From Chloroflexota bacterium (GTDB taxonomy: Bacteria > Chloroflexota > Anaerolineae > Anaerolineales > UBA4823), in contig DAOVXM010000075.1 in the NCBI GenBank assembly GCA_030636125.1, forward strand, positions 1 to 8,837: a stretch of 8,837 nt of DNA, read 5' to 3'. Below are positions 1-6,814 of this stretch, one piece after another; position 1 is the stretch's first letter; each line of letters opens with the position of its first letter. Below the pieces are notes generated by a model that saw only the letters and a list, made by a program, of their open reading frames with translations, did not search any database and had not been told where the DNA came from. The position numbers and the translations under genes were made by a program.

Positions 1-320
1 ACTTCCCCGTGGAGCGCATCAGCTCTTTCGACGAGTTCCCCGCCGCCGTCCTGGCCCTGCTCACCAATGACGTGGATGGTGTGGTCATCGACAATGTCGG
101 CGCTGTGGGCAATATGGAAGCCAATCCTGGCGAGCTGAAGATGGTTGGTCAACTGACTTCTGACGAGCAATTGGGCTTCGTCTTCCCACCTGGCAGTGAA
201 CTGCGCGAAGCTATTGATGCTGCTCTAGAGGCTATGATCGCCGATGGTTCACTAGAGGCATTGAACAAAAAGTGGGGTTTAGTAGCTGAAGAAGCACCCC
301 CCTCCGAAGGTGCAGCCTTT
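1..320 (+). repeat. 717-bp coding repeat, copy 1 (partial)
   Basis: This is the 3' part of a repeat unit encoding one binding domain. Bases 1 onward match 718 onward and 1435 onward at an exact 717-bp offset. Near-identity runs to about base 186. Silent changes then accumulate, and after the Met codon at 234-236 the protein also diverges (tail MIADGSLEALNKKWG plus a linker rich in Ala, Glu and Pro). Confidence 0.95.
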
Positions 321-1724
321 CCCGACCTGGGTGGGCAAGAGGTCACTGTTGCGGTGGAAAACGCCTACCCACCCTTCAACACTATCGATGAGGATTCCGG
401 CGAAGCCGTCGGTTGGGACTACGACACCGTACGGGCTATCTGTGAAATCATCAACTGTACGCCTGTCTTCCAGGAAGCCGCCTGGGACGGCATCTTCCCC
501 GCCATGGAAGCCGGTGAATTCGACTGGCTCGCTGATGGCGTCACCATCACCGAAGAGCGCGCCAAGATCATCGACTACTCCATCCCTTACGTCACCATCG
601 GCCAGGTGCTGCTGGTACGTGTCGATGAGACTGCCACATTGGAAGACTTCATAGCTGATGAGACCAAGCTGGTCAGCACCCAGATCGGCACCACCAACGA
701 GATCGTCGCCCAGGAGTACTTCCCCGTGGAGCGCATCAGCTCTTTCGACGAGTTCCCCGCCGCCGTCCTGGCCCTGCTCACCAATGACGTGGATGGCGTA
801 GTCATCGACAATGTCGGCGCTGTGGGCAATATGGAAGCCAACCCAGGCGAGCTGAAAATGGTTGGTCAACTGACTTCTGACGAGCAACTGGGCTTCGTCT
901 TCCCTCCCGGCAGCGAACTGCGTGAAGCCATCGACGCCGCCCTCGAAGCTATGTTTGAGGATTGCACACTGGATGAGCTGAACCTTAAATGGGGTTTGAT
1001 TACGGTCGCCGATAATCCGGATTGTCTGCCTGAACTTCCCGACCTGGGTGGACAAGAGGTCACTGTTGCGGTGGAAAACGCCTACCCACCCTTCAACACT
1101 ATCGATGAGGATTCCGGCGAAGCCGTCGGTTGGGATTACGACACCGTACGAGCAATCTGTGAGCTCATCAACTGCACGCCTGTCTTCCAAGAAGCCGCCT
1201 GGGACGGCATCTTCCCCGCCATGGAAGCCGGTGAGTTCGACTGGCTGGCCGATGGCGTCACCATCACCGAAGAACGCGACAAGATCATCGACTACTCCAT
1301 CCCTTACGTAACTATCGGCCAGGTGCTGCTGGTGCGTGTCGATGAGACCGCCACATTGGAAGACTTCATAGCTGATGAGACCAAGCTGGTCAGCACCCAG
1401 ATCGGCACCACCAATGAGATCGTCGCCCAGGAGTACTTCCCCGTGGAGCGCATCAGCTCTTTCGACGAGTTCCCCGCCGCCGTCCTGGCCCTGCTCACCA
1501 ATGATGTCGATGGTGTGGTCATCGACAATGTCGGCGCTGTGGGCAATATGGAAGCCAACCCAGGCGAGCTGAAGATGGTTGGTCAACTGACTTCTGACGA
1601 GCAATTGGGCTTCGTCTTCCCGCCCGGCAGCGAGCTTCGAGAAGCAATTGATGCCGCCCTCGAGGCTATGATGGCTGATGGCACTCTCGCTGCTCTAAAT
1701 TCCAAGTGGGGATTAACCCCATAA
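1..1724 (+). CDS. Tandem-domain amino-acid ABC transporter substrate-binding protein (5' partial)
   Basis: Secreted or surface-anchored solute-binding protein of the family-3 (SBP_bac_3, HisJ/GlnH-like) type, expected to capture amino acids outside the membrane and hand them to an ABC permease. The frame is open to the window edge: bases 3-8 encode FP before the GTG at 9, matching the EYFPVERISS seen in the later copies, so the GTG is internal and the true start and signal peptide lie upstream. The visible part holds the C-terminal lobe of one domain and two complete domains, each about 239 residues. Each complete domain has the family hallmarks YPPF near its start, TITEER followed by YSIPY (Arg codon at 558-560 in the first complete copy), and VVIDN (Asp codon at 807-809); in HisJ-like proteins these Arg and Asp positions hold the ligand carboxylate and amine. 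All domains therefore look binding-competent. The gene is visibly richer in G/C and NNC codons than the permease gene downstream. Substrate cannot be read from sequence. Confidence 0.93.
   Translation, partial: FPVERISSFDEFPAAVLALLTNDVDGVVIDNVGAVGNMEANPGELKMVGQLTSDEQLGFVFPPGSELREAIDAALEAMIADGSLEALNKKWGLVAEEAPPSEGAAFPDLGGQEVTVAVENAYPPFNTIDEDSGEAVGWDYDTVRAICEIINCTPVFQEAAWDGIFPAMEAGEFDWLADGVTITEERAKIIDYSIPYVTIGQVLLVRVDETATLEDFIADETKLVSTQIGTTNEIVAQEYFPVERISSFDEFPAAVLALLTNDVDGVVIDNVGAVGNMEANPGELKMVGQLTSDEQLGFVFPPGSELREAIDAALEAMFEDCTLDELNLKWGLITVADNPDCLPELPDLGGQEVTVAVENAYPPFNTIDEDSGEAVGWDYDTVRAICELINCTPVFQEAAWDGIFPAMEAGEFDWLADGVTITEERDKIIDYSIPYVTIGQVLLVRVDETATLEDFIADETKLVSTQIGTTNEIVAQEYFPVERISSFDEFPAAVLALLTNDVDGVVIDNVGAVGNMEANPGELKMVGQLTSDEQLGFVFPPGSELREAIDAALEAMMADGTLAALNSKWGLTP
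321..1037 (+). repeat. 717-bp coding repeat, copy 2 (complete)
   Basis: This is a full unit. It starts at CCCGACCTGG (321), which recurs at 1038, and its Met-codon landmark at 951-953 is exactly 717 bp after 234 and before 1668. Compared with copy 3 I count only two amino-acid changes in the conserved part (Ile to Leu in the CEIINC segment, and Ala to Asp just after TEER), against many silent differences. The linker (LITVADNPDCLPE region) differs from the copy 1 linker in sequence but has the same length. Confidence 0.96.
1038..1721 (+). repeat. 717-bp coding repeat, copy 3 (terminal, no linker)
   Basis: This is the last unit. It ends at KWGLTP and a TAA stop (1722-1724), where the other copies continue into a linker. 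It is in register with copy 2 without any indel. Confidence 0.95.
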
Positions 1725-1757
1725 TCAGCATGCCGATATTCCAGATACTTTAACCAA

Positions 1758-1795
1758 TTACCAGGATGGGATGGGATCCCATCCCATCCTGGTAA
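1758..1795. terminator. 38-bp perfect palindrome, intercistronic hairpin
   Basis: TTACCAGGATGGGATGGGA is followed immediately by its exact reverse complement, giving 19-bp arms with no mismatch. As RNA it would form a very stable stem with a minimal loop at GGGATCCC. It lies 33 bp after the binding-protein stop. The downstream bases are T-rich (ATTTCTTATTGTTCT) but not a clean T-run, so it may be a partial terminator or an mRNA-stabilising intercistronic hairpin that keeps binding-protein mRNA more abundant than permease mRNA. Because it is symmetric it could act on either strand. Confidence 0.65.
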
Positions 1796-1845
1796 CCATT
1801 TCTTATTGTTCTCATCACCCAAACAATTATTTTCCAATCTTTTGA

Positions 1846-1897
1846 AGTGGTAACTCAAATGTATATCGTGTAATAAGAGAATATATAGTGGTAACAC
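1846..1897 (+). repeat. Pair of 11-bp direct repeats upstream of the permease gene
   Basis: AGTGGTAACTC at 1846-1856 and AGTGGTAACAC at 1887-1897 match at 10 of 11 bases with starts 41 bp apart, within the 252-bp spacer before the permease gene. They could be regulator half-sites or chance. No convincing -35/-10 pair is visible in this spacer. Confidence 0.35.
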
Positions 1898-1976
1898 GAC
1901 TCTGCCAAGTAATCCTGCAATAAACCCTTGAACGCGCAGAATGAAACCAAATAATTTGCATGGATAGGAAAATCTG

Positions 1977-2843
1977 ATGGATACTACCAGTGAAGAACGA
2001 CGTCCACGTGCCATAATCGACAGCATTCCCTGGGCACGACTCCCCTGGTGGGGGTTTATCCTGATCATTTCAGGTTTATTTTTCGCCTACCTTATCCTAA
2101 CAGACCCTAACTATAATGCTACATTTCTATTCCTGAAAGAAGGTGTCATCACCACGATACGCATTACCTTCTTTTCATACATTTTGGCACTTATCCTTGG
2201 ATTGATCACCGGCATAGCTCGCACCTCAAAAAATTCCTTAATCTACACGATCTCAACCCTTTATGTTGAAGCGGTGCGTGGCGTACCAATGATTGTATTA
2301 ATACTTTATATCGCTTTTGGCATCGTCCCCATCTTCATTACATTAATTAACTGGTTGGGTGCATTAGGTTTAAGCTTGACTACTGGCACATCGTTGGAAT
2401 CGTTCTTCATCCAATGGACAGAATTCACGATCCGCAAAATATCGATGGAATTGCGAGGCATCATCGCCTTAGGTTTTGGATACGGCGCTTATGAAGCTGA
2501 GATATTCCGCGCAGGCATCCAAGCTATTGGCAAAGGACAGATCGAGGCTGCTCGTTCTCTGGGAATGACTTACTTTCAGTCTATGCGTTTTATTATCCTT
2601 CCCCAGGCAATACGCGCTGTCCTGCCACCCCTCGGCAATGATTTCATCTCTTTGCTCAAGGACTCTGCCTTGCTCACAGTATTAGCTGTTAATGAATTGA
2701 CTCAATTGGGACGTAAACGACGCTCCAGCACCTTCCGGGTATTTGAAACCTTCAACGTGGTAGTATTCCTTTATCTGATACTGACTCTTGCCTTATCAGG
2801 AGGTGTACGTTATCTTGAGCGTAAAATGAAAATTGAAGATTAG
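1977..2843 (+). CDS. Amino-acid ABC transporter permease, HisM/GlnP family
   Basis: Inner-membrane channel subunit of a polar amino-acid importer, 288 residues. Hydrophobic segments lie near residues 24-42, 60-82, 103-128, 160-177, 225-238 and 260-276. The EAA cytoplasmic loop that docks to the ATPase is clear at residues 187-221, with EAARSLGM, LPQA and LPPLGND; YVEAVRGVPM near 96-105 is also typical of the family. It is longer than the common 220-240 residues because of an N-terminal extension and an insert around residues 130-158. The start is supported by AGGA at 1966-1969, 7 bases before ATG. It most likely partners the tandem binding protein upstream. No ATPase gene follows (a terminator and a tRNA gene do), so the ATPase must be upstream of the window or elsewhere. 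Confidence 0.93.
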   Translation: MDTTSEERRPRAIIDSIPWARLPWWGFILIISGLFFAYLILTDPNYNATFLFLKEGVITTIRITFFSYILALILGLITGIARTSKNSLIYTISTLYVEAVRGVPMIVLILYIAFGIVPIFITLINWLGALGLSLTTGTSLESFFIQWTEFTIRKISMELRGIIALGFGYGAYEAEIFRAGIQAIGKGQIEAARSLGMTYFQSMRFIILPQAIRAVLPPLGNDFISLLKDSALLTVLAVNELTQLGRKRRSSTFRVFETFNVVVFLYLILTLALSGGVRYLERKMKIED

Positions 2844-2855
2844 ATCACAAAATGC

Positions 2856-2880
2856 ACAAAGCCGCTTTTAGCGGCTTTGT
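2856..2880. terminator. Hairpin terminator between the permease and tRNA-Leu genes
   Basis: ACAAAGCCGC, loop TTTTA, GCGGCTTTGT: a 10-bp perfect stem followed by TATTC, 12 bases after the permease stop. It also lies 16 bases beyond the 3' end of the convergent tRNA gene, so it probably ends transcription from both sides, although the T-tract is only modest in either direction. Confidence 0.82.
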
Positions 2881-2896
2881 TATTCAAACATATGTG

Positions 2897-2978
2897 TGCG
2901 CTGGGTGGGAGTTGAACCCACACGCCTTGCGGCACATGGCCCTCAACCATGCCTGTCTGCCAATTCCAGCACCAGCGC
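2897..2978 (-). tRNA. tRNA-Leu (anticodon GAG)
   Basis: Read on the minus strand, the acceptor stem GCGCTGG (from 2978) pairs with CCAGCGC, with discriminator A at 2897. The anticodon stem CATGG/CCATG encloses the loop TTGAGGG, giving anticodon GAG (plus-strand 2942-2944), which reads CUC and CUU leucine codons. The T arm is GTGGG-TTCAACT-CCCAC. A long variable arm (TGCCGCAAGGCG region) is typical of class II tRNAs such as Leu. The length is 82 nt. No 3' CCA is encoded (CAC follows), so CCA would be added by nucleotidyltransferase. Confidence 0.96.
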
Positions 2979-2990
2979 ATAAGTAACCGT

Positions 2991-3018
2991 ATTATAATCA
3001 GCTCTGACCCATTGTCAA
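2991..3018 (-). promoter_or_regulatory. Consensus sigma-70-type promoter of tRNA-Leu
   Basis: On the minus strand TTGACA (plus 3013-3018) and TATAAT (plus 2991-2996) are both perfect consensus and 16 bp apart. The expected start point is only a few bases upstream of the tRNA 5' end at 2978, as usual for a strongly expressed stable RNA. Confidence 0.88.
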
Positions 3019-3037
3019 GTTTTCAGGTTTAGTAGAA

Positions 3038-3065
3038 GATATTATACGGGTTTTCGTATAATATC
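3038..3065. promoter_or_regulatory. Perfect 11-bp inverted repeat overlapping a -10 box, candidate operator
   Basis: GATATTATACG, 6-base spacer GGTTTT, CGTATAATATC. The right arm contains TATAAT (3057-3062) in the plsX direction, about 90 bp before the plsX ATG; by symmetry the left arm carries TATAAT on the minus strand. No good -35 box is visible for either, which fits an activator- or repressor-controlled promoter. It starts 20 bp beyond the -35 box of the divergent tRNA promoter. Its AT-rich arms and lack of a following T-run argue against a terminator. No gene for the regulator is in the window. Confidence 0.6.
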
Positions 3066-3153
3066 CATTTCATCTACTCAGCCTTTTAAAGAAAAATACT
3101 GGTCGATCGTTCACATATACATTACTATCTCATTTCTTTTATCAGGAGCGATT

Positions 3154-4194
3154 ATGCGTATTGTTTTGGATGCTATGGGGAGTGACAACTACCCTGAACC
3201 TGAAGTGCAAGCCGCAGTAGAAGCTTCGCGTCTATTTGGGGATACTATTATCTTGGTTGGTCAAGAGGATATGTTGGGACCACGGATAAAATCCCTGGCG
3301 GGTAACAACCATGATGTAAAGATCATCCACGCTCCTGATGTGTTAGAAATTACCGATAAACCTGCCAAAAATGCCCGCCGGAATGCAGAAAATTCTATGG
3401 CAATTGGTATGGACCTTATCAAATTCGGTGAAGGTGATGCATTTATTACGGCTGGTAATACTGGTGGGGCTATGGCTAACGCTTTCTTTCGTCTGGGTCG
3501 TATCCGTGGAGTCAAACGACCAGCTCTAACGGCGTTATTTCCAGTAAAAGGTGGTCATTGCGTAGTATTAGATATTGGTGCAAACGCAGATTGCAAACCC
3601 GAATATATATTGCAATTTGCCCAGATGGGAACGATATACGCTGAAAAAGTATTGAAAAAGGATAATCCTCGAGTAGGGTTACTTTCTAACGGAGAAGAGC
3701 CAGGAAAGGGCAACGAGCTAGTAAAGGAGACCTACCCCATATTAAATGCCAGTGGATTAAACTTTATTGGCAATGTGGAAGGTAAAGAATTATTTGGAGG
3801 GCAAGTTGATGTAGTAGTTACAGATGGATTCACAGGCAATGTACTGCTCAAGACGAGTGAGGCTGTTGCCAAATTGCTAACTGACATACTTCGTAGTGAA
3901 TTAACCAATAGCGCACGCACGAAGATAGGTGCACTGTTAGCCAAACCAGCCTTCGGAACACTCAAGAAGACGTTAGACCCTGCCGAGGTAGGAGCTGCAC
4001 CACTTCTGGGGATCAATGGACTTGTATTTGTGGGTCATGGGCGCTCCGATTCCCGCGCCTTGGTCAATGCCATCCGAGTTGCCCGGGAGGCAGTTAACTC
4101 AGATCTATTATCTGCCCTTAAGGATGCCATTCAAGAACGTTTATCCAGCGATCCGACACCTACTCCACAATCCATCTCCCAGGAAGTTATATGA
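3154..4194 (+). CDS. plsX: Phosphate acyltransferase PlsX
   Basis: Cytosolic, membrane-associated enzyme that converts acyl-ACP and phosphate to acyl-phosphate, the donor for PlsY in making lysophosphatidic acid, the first step of phospholipid synthesis. The 346-residue length is normal. Family motifs run in order: MRIVLDAMGSDNYP at the N terminus, TAGNTGG (99-105), DIGAN (140-144), GLLSNGEEPGKGN (175-187), FIGNVEG (204-210) and DGFTGN (224-229). The start is fixed by AGGAG at 3144-3148, 5 bases before ATG, and by the N-terminal family motif. It heads an operon: its stop overlaps the next start (ATGA), which suggests translational coupling to fabF. Expression may be controlled at the inverted repeat at 3038-3065. 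No acpP, fabD or fabG is adjacent in this window, although plsX often sits with them. Confidence 0.97.
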   Translation: MRIVLDAMGSDNYPEPEVQAAVEASRLFGDTIILVGQEDMLGPRIKSLAGNNHDVKIIHAPDVLEITDKPAKNARRNAENSMAIGMDLIKFGEGDAFITAGNTGGAMANAFFRLGRIRGVKRPALTALFPVKGGHCVVLDIGANADCKPEYILQFAQMGTIYAEKVLKKDNPRVGLLSNGEEPGKGNELVKETYPILNASGLNFIGNVEGKELFGGQVDVVVTDGFTGNVLLKTSEAVAKLLTDILRSELTNSARTKIGALLAKPAFGTLKKTLDPAEVGAAPLLGINGLVFVGHGRSDSRALVNAIRVAREAVNSDLLSALKDAIQERLSSDPTPTPQSISQEVI

Positions 4195-5453
4195 ATTTAC
4201 CTGAAAACGAACGCCCACGCGTTGTAATTACTGGTATTGGATCGATCACCCCACTAGGCAATTCAGTAACCCAATTGTGGCAGGGGTTGCTTGCAGGGCG
4301 CTCCGGTATCCGCCGCATCACCCAATTTGACGCAAGCGACCTTCCCTGCCAGATTGCCGGCGAAATACCCGATTTCAAACCCGAGGACTTTGTCGATCGC
4401 AAGGTAGCACGCCGCTTCCCACGCTCCGCTCAAATTGCCCTGGCTTCTGCTGTTCAAGCCGTAGACGATGCCCGTTTATCGGACACGATGCCGAATCCTG
4501 AGCGCTCTGGCGTTATTTTCGGTACAGCAATCGGTGGGCTAGACGCCGCTGATGATGGCATCCATCACTTCCGAACTCAAGGCCTCAGCCGTGTTAATCC
4601 ATTTACTCTCCCAGCAGGTCTCCCAAATATTTCTGCTTTCTTAATCGCCCAACGCTTCCAATGCTTAGGACCAAACAGTACCATTACCACATCTTGTGCT
4701 TCTGGGACTCAATCCATTGGCGAAGCAACTGAACACATCAGGCGTGGTATTGTCGACATCGTCATCACTGGTGGAACGGAGTCCGTGATACGCGATTTCA
4801 CTATTGCTGGGTTTTCAGCCATGCGTGCTTTGCCGGTGAATTTCAATAACAAACCCGGATCTGCCTCCCGTCCTTTCGATGCAAAAAGGGAAGGCTTCAT
4901 ATTTTCTGAGGGAGCTGCAGCCCTTGTATTAGAAAATCTCGAACATGCCCTTGCCCGTAAGGCCAACATCTATGCAGAAATTGTAGGCCACTCTTCTTCC
5001 GCGGATGGCTACCATATAGCCGCCCCAGATCCCGATGCACTCGGGCCCATTCGAGCTATACGTTGGGCTCTAGCAGATGCAAATCTACCACCCACTGATA
5101 TCGACTATATCAACGCCCATGGTACTTCCACCCCCCTCAATGACCCAACCGAAACTCAAGCGATCAAAACCGTATTCGGCGATCATGCTTACCGGTTGGC
5201 GGTGAGCTCTACCAAATCTATGCTCGGCCATGCTTTGGGGGCATCTGGCTCAATAGAGGCAATTGTCTGCGCATTAGCGATCAAGTATGGAACAATCCCA
5301 CCAACAATCAACTACGAATACCCAGACCCAGCTTGCGATTTAGATTATGTTCCTAACCACCCCAGAGTACTAAATGTTGATTATGCCCTTTCCAACTCGC
5401 TTGGATTAGGGGGGCAAAACGCCTGTCTTATCCTCAAACGATTTCAGGAGTAA
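4191..5453 (+). CDS. fabF: 3-oxoacyl-[acyl-carrier-protein] synthase II
   Basis: Elongating beta-ketoacyl-ACP synthase (KAS II) of fatty-acid synthesis; it condenses malonyl-ACP with acyl-ACP in the cytosol. The 420-residue length is typical. The thiolase-fold active site is complete: nucleophile Cys169 in TTSCASGTQS, His310 in NAHGTSTPLND, Lys342 and His347 in STKSMLGHALGA. The N-terminal VVITGIGSITPLG and the C-terminal NSLGLGGQNACLIL are standard. The ATG overlaps the plsX stop by 4 bp, with AGGAAG at 4181-4186 as ribosome binding site. FabF is preferred over FabB from length and motif style; a role in a secondary pathway cannot be excluded but the plsX context argues for housekeeping lipid synthesis. 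Confidence 0.95.
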   Translation: MNLPENERPRVVITGIGSITPLGNSVTQLWQGLLAGRSGIRRITQFDASDLPCQIAGEIPDFKPEDFVDRKVARRFPRSAQIALASAVQAVDDARLSDTMPNPERSGVIFGTAIGGLDAADDGIHHFRTQGLSRVNPFTLPAGLPNISAFLIAQRFQCLGPNSTITTSCASGTQSIGEATEHIRRGIVDIVITGGTESVIRDFTIAGFSAMRALPVNFNNKPGSASRPFDAKREGFIFSEGAAALVLENLEHALARKANIYAEIVGHSSSADGYHIAAPDPDALGPIRAIRWALADANLPPTDIDYINAHGTSTPLNDPTETQAIKTVFGDHAYRLAVSSTKSMLGHALGASGSIEAIVCALAIKYGTIPPTINYEYPDPACDLDYVPNHPRVLNVDYALSNSLGLGGQNACLILKRFQE

Positions 5454-5463
5454 ATTAATCACT

Positions 5464-6171
5464 ATGATTATCGAGACAAACGAACCATTAATTAAACGTA
5501 ACACACGTATTGCGCAAATCGCCAGCCTGGCAGGCTTGGCTGTGCTCGCTGGGGGCATGATAATTGCATTCACTAGAGCGGATTTAATTACCATCTCATT
5601 TGTTGCCCTATTAGTGGGTTTTATCCTCTCTCAAGTTGGAATTTACTTCACTAATCGCTGGGGGCGTAAACCACGACCTGATGAGTCCCTAAATCAAGCT
5701 CTCAAAGGGCTTGACAATAAGTATGCGCTATACCATTATTTAACTCCGGTTTCGCATTTGCTCGTTGGTCCAGCCGGTGTATGGGTATTACTGTTGCGCC
5801 CCCAGCGCGGGACGATAACTTATTCAAAAGGACGCTGGCGGCAAAAAGGTGGTGGTCTACTCCAAGGTTATCTTAGAATATTTGCACAAGAAGGTTTAGG
5901 AAGACCTGATTTGGAAATAGCGAACGAAGTTGAAGGTATTCATAACTACTTGGCAAAACAAATGTCTGATAGCGAAATCCCCCCAATTGACGCGGCTGTG
6001 GTTTTCACCCATCCAAATGCTGACATCCAGATAGAAGATTCTGATGAGCCTCTCGCCCCAACACTTTATTTGAGCAAAGTTAAGAACTTTATTCGTAAAG
6101 CGGCAAAAAGCAAACCGATCTCAATGGATAAGATTAAAGATATTCAACAAGCGATATCGGATACGCTTTGA
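5464..6171 (+). CDS. Two-TM membrane protein with degenerate NERD-like domain
   Basis: A 235-residue protein of uncertain function. Residues 16-36 and 42-63 are hydrophobic and probably form a membrane hairpin; the basic stretch RWGRKPRP after it suggests that the C-terminal domain is cytoplasmic. Residues about 84-190 resemble a nuclease-related (NERD, PF08378) domain: SHLLVGPAGVWVLLL, a turn RPQRG, TITY, then a basic tryptophan segment, echoing the NERD pattern DH..VGP.GV..(I/V)E.K...G.(I/V)....W. The acidic residue before His98 is Ser97, and the usual E.K pair is replaced (L110, R112), so nuclease activity is doubtful. The gene begins 10 bp after fabF, with AGGAG (5446-5450) 13 bases upstream, a longer gap than usual, and is probably co-transcribed with plsX-fabF. 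The domain call is from pattern recall only. Confidence 0.72.
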   Translation: MIIETNEPLIKRNTRIAQIASLAGLAVLAGGMIIAFTRADLITISFVALLVGFILSQVGIYFTNRWGRKPRPDESLNQALKGLDNKYALYHYLTPVSHLLVGPAGVWVLLLRPQRGTITYSKGRWRQKGGGLLQGYLRIFAQEGLGRPDLEIANEVEGIHNYLAKQMSDSEIPPIDAAVVFTHPNADIQIEDSDEPLAPTLYLSKVKNFIRKAAKSKPISMDKIKDIQQAISDTL

Positions 6172-6182
6172 TATTCACAACA

Positions 6183-6686
6183 CTAATTTCCAAAACCGAT
6201 AATTAATTGACCCGCTTCATCATAAGAATAATGGGCGAATAACGGGTCTTCTCCCTTTTTAATGGAGAGTACCAGGGGGAGGATCATATTTAGATCTTCT
6301 ACGAGAGGAAGCTGACTTAGATCTTTAATCCGCACCCACTCCAAGTCGCCCTCAGATGATGATTTTAAATCCTCTCTGGTAGTCTCACCCCGAAATATGA
6401 AGATACCGATACCAATTTCCCGACCTGTATCAACTGTGACAAGGCCACACAACCATAATTCGGGTAATGATAGTCCAGTCTCTTCAGTTAACTCTCGTCT
6501 AGCGGCGGTCAGAACATCCTCACCTTGCTCAATATGTCCACCAACTCCATTGTATTGATTCGCCCATAGTCTTTTATTAGGTGCGCCCTTAAGTAAAAGT
6601 ACGCGCTTTCCCTGTGTTACAAAAATGAGCGTCCGGGGGATTAATGTATAACGATCTTTGGTAATCCCTTGTTTTTCAATATTCAT
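6183..6686 (-). CDS. Nudix hydrolase (MutT-like)
   Basis: A 167-residue Nudix-family pyrophosphohydrolase that cleaves nucleoside-diphosphate-X compounds. The Nudix box is perfect: Gly50, Glu56, then RELTEETGL at 64-72, fitting G-x5-E-x7-REUxEExGU with the Mg-binding glutamates Glu65, Glu68 and Glu69. PRTLIFV and a WANQYNGVGGHIE lead-in resemble 8-oxo-dGTP/ADP-ribose type members, but the substrate is not decidable. It converges on the plsX operon with only 11 bp between the stop codons and no hairpin there. No Shine-Dalgarno sequence precedes the ATG on the minus strand (GGCTCTCCT comes just before it), so the start is less sure or translation is weak or leaderless. Confidence 0.9.
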   Translation of the reverse strand: MNIEKQGITKDRYTLIPRTLIFVTQGKRVLLLKGAPNKRLWANQYNGVGGHIEQGEDVLTAARRELTEETGLSLPELWLCGLVTVDTGREIGIGIFIFRGETTREDLKSSSEGDLEWVRIKDLSQLPLVEDLNMILPLVLSIKKGEDPLFAHYSYDEAGQLIIGFGN

Positions 6687-6734
6687 AGGAGAGCCAAGCG
6701 ACCAACAATGGAAAACGAAAAATCCGAGAAAATC

Positions 6735-6756
6735 CTGGGGGCATCTCAGCGAATCA
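6735..6756 (+). repeat. Short intergenic motif, copy 1 (CTGGGGGC / ATCTCAG / AATCA)
   Basis: The blocks CTGGGGGC, ATCTCAG and AATCA occur here and again at 8072-8095, differing only by small insertions between blocks (TT in the second copy; CG versus GC before AATCA). It sits about 50 bp upstream of the Nudix start, in reverse orientation to that gene. The rest of the 6687-6814 interval shows nothing I can name. Confidence 0.4.
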
Positions 6757-6814
6757 CAGTATGAATTTTTGTCAAACTCTTTCTAATTGCACAACTCGTA
6801 TCGAAAGCTCATAT

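Noticed and set aside
9..11. GTG as the real start of the binding-protein gene
   Set aside because: The same GTG encodes an internal Val in both later repeats and the frame is open to the window edge, so the gene starts upstream.
279..1604. Long minus-strand open frame (441 codons) antisense to the binding-protein repeats
   Set aside because: It mirrors the 717-bp repeat and the codon bias of the sense gene; its translation matches no known fold, while the sense frame has clear family-3 motifs.
1..1724. The tandem repeats as a CRISPR array or insertion sequence
   Set aside because: The 717-bp units encode complete in-frame protein domains; there are no short repeats with spacers, terminal inverted repeats or transposase.
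1583..2068. Minus-strand open frame of 161 codons across the spacer before the permease gene
   Set aside because: It overlaps the ends of both genes on the opposite strand, reads through the palindrome, and gives a low-complexity product with no recognisable motif.
6708..6764. 18-codon plus-strand frame starting MENEKSEKIL
   Set aside because: It is very short, and the nearest AGGAG is too far upstream to support it.
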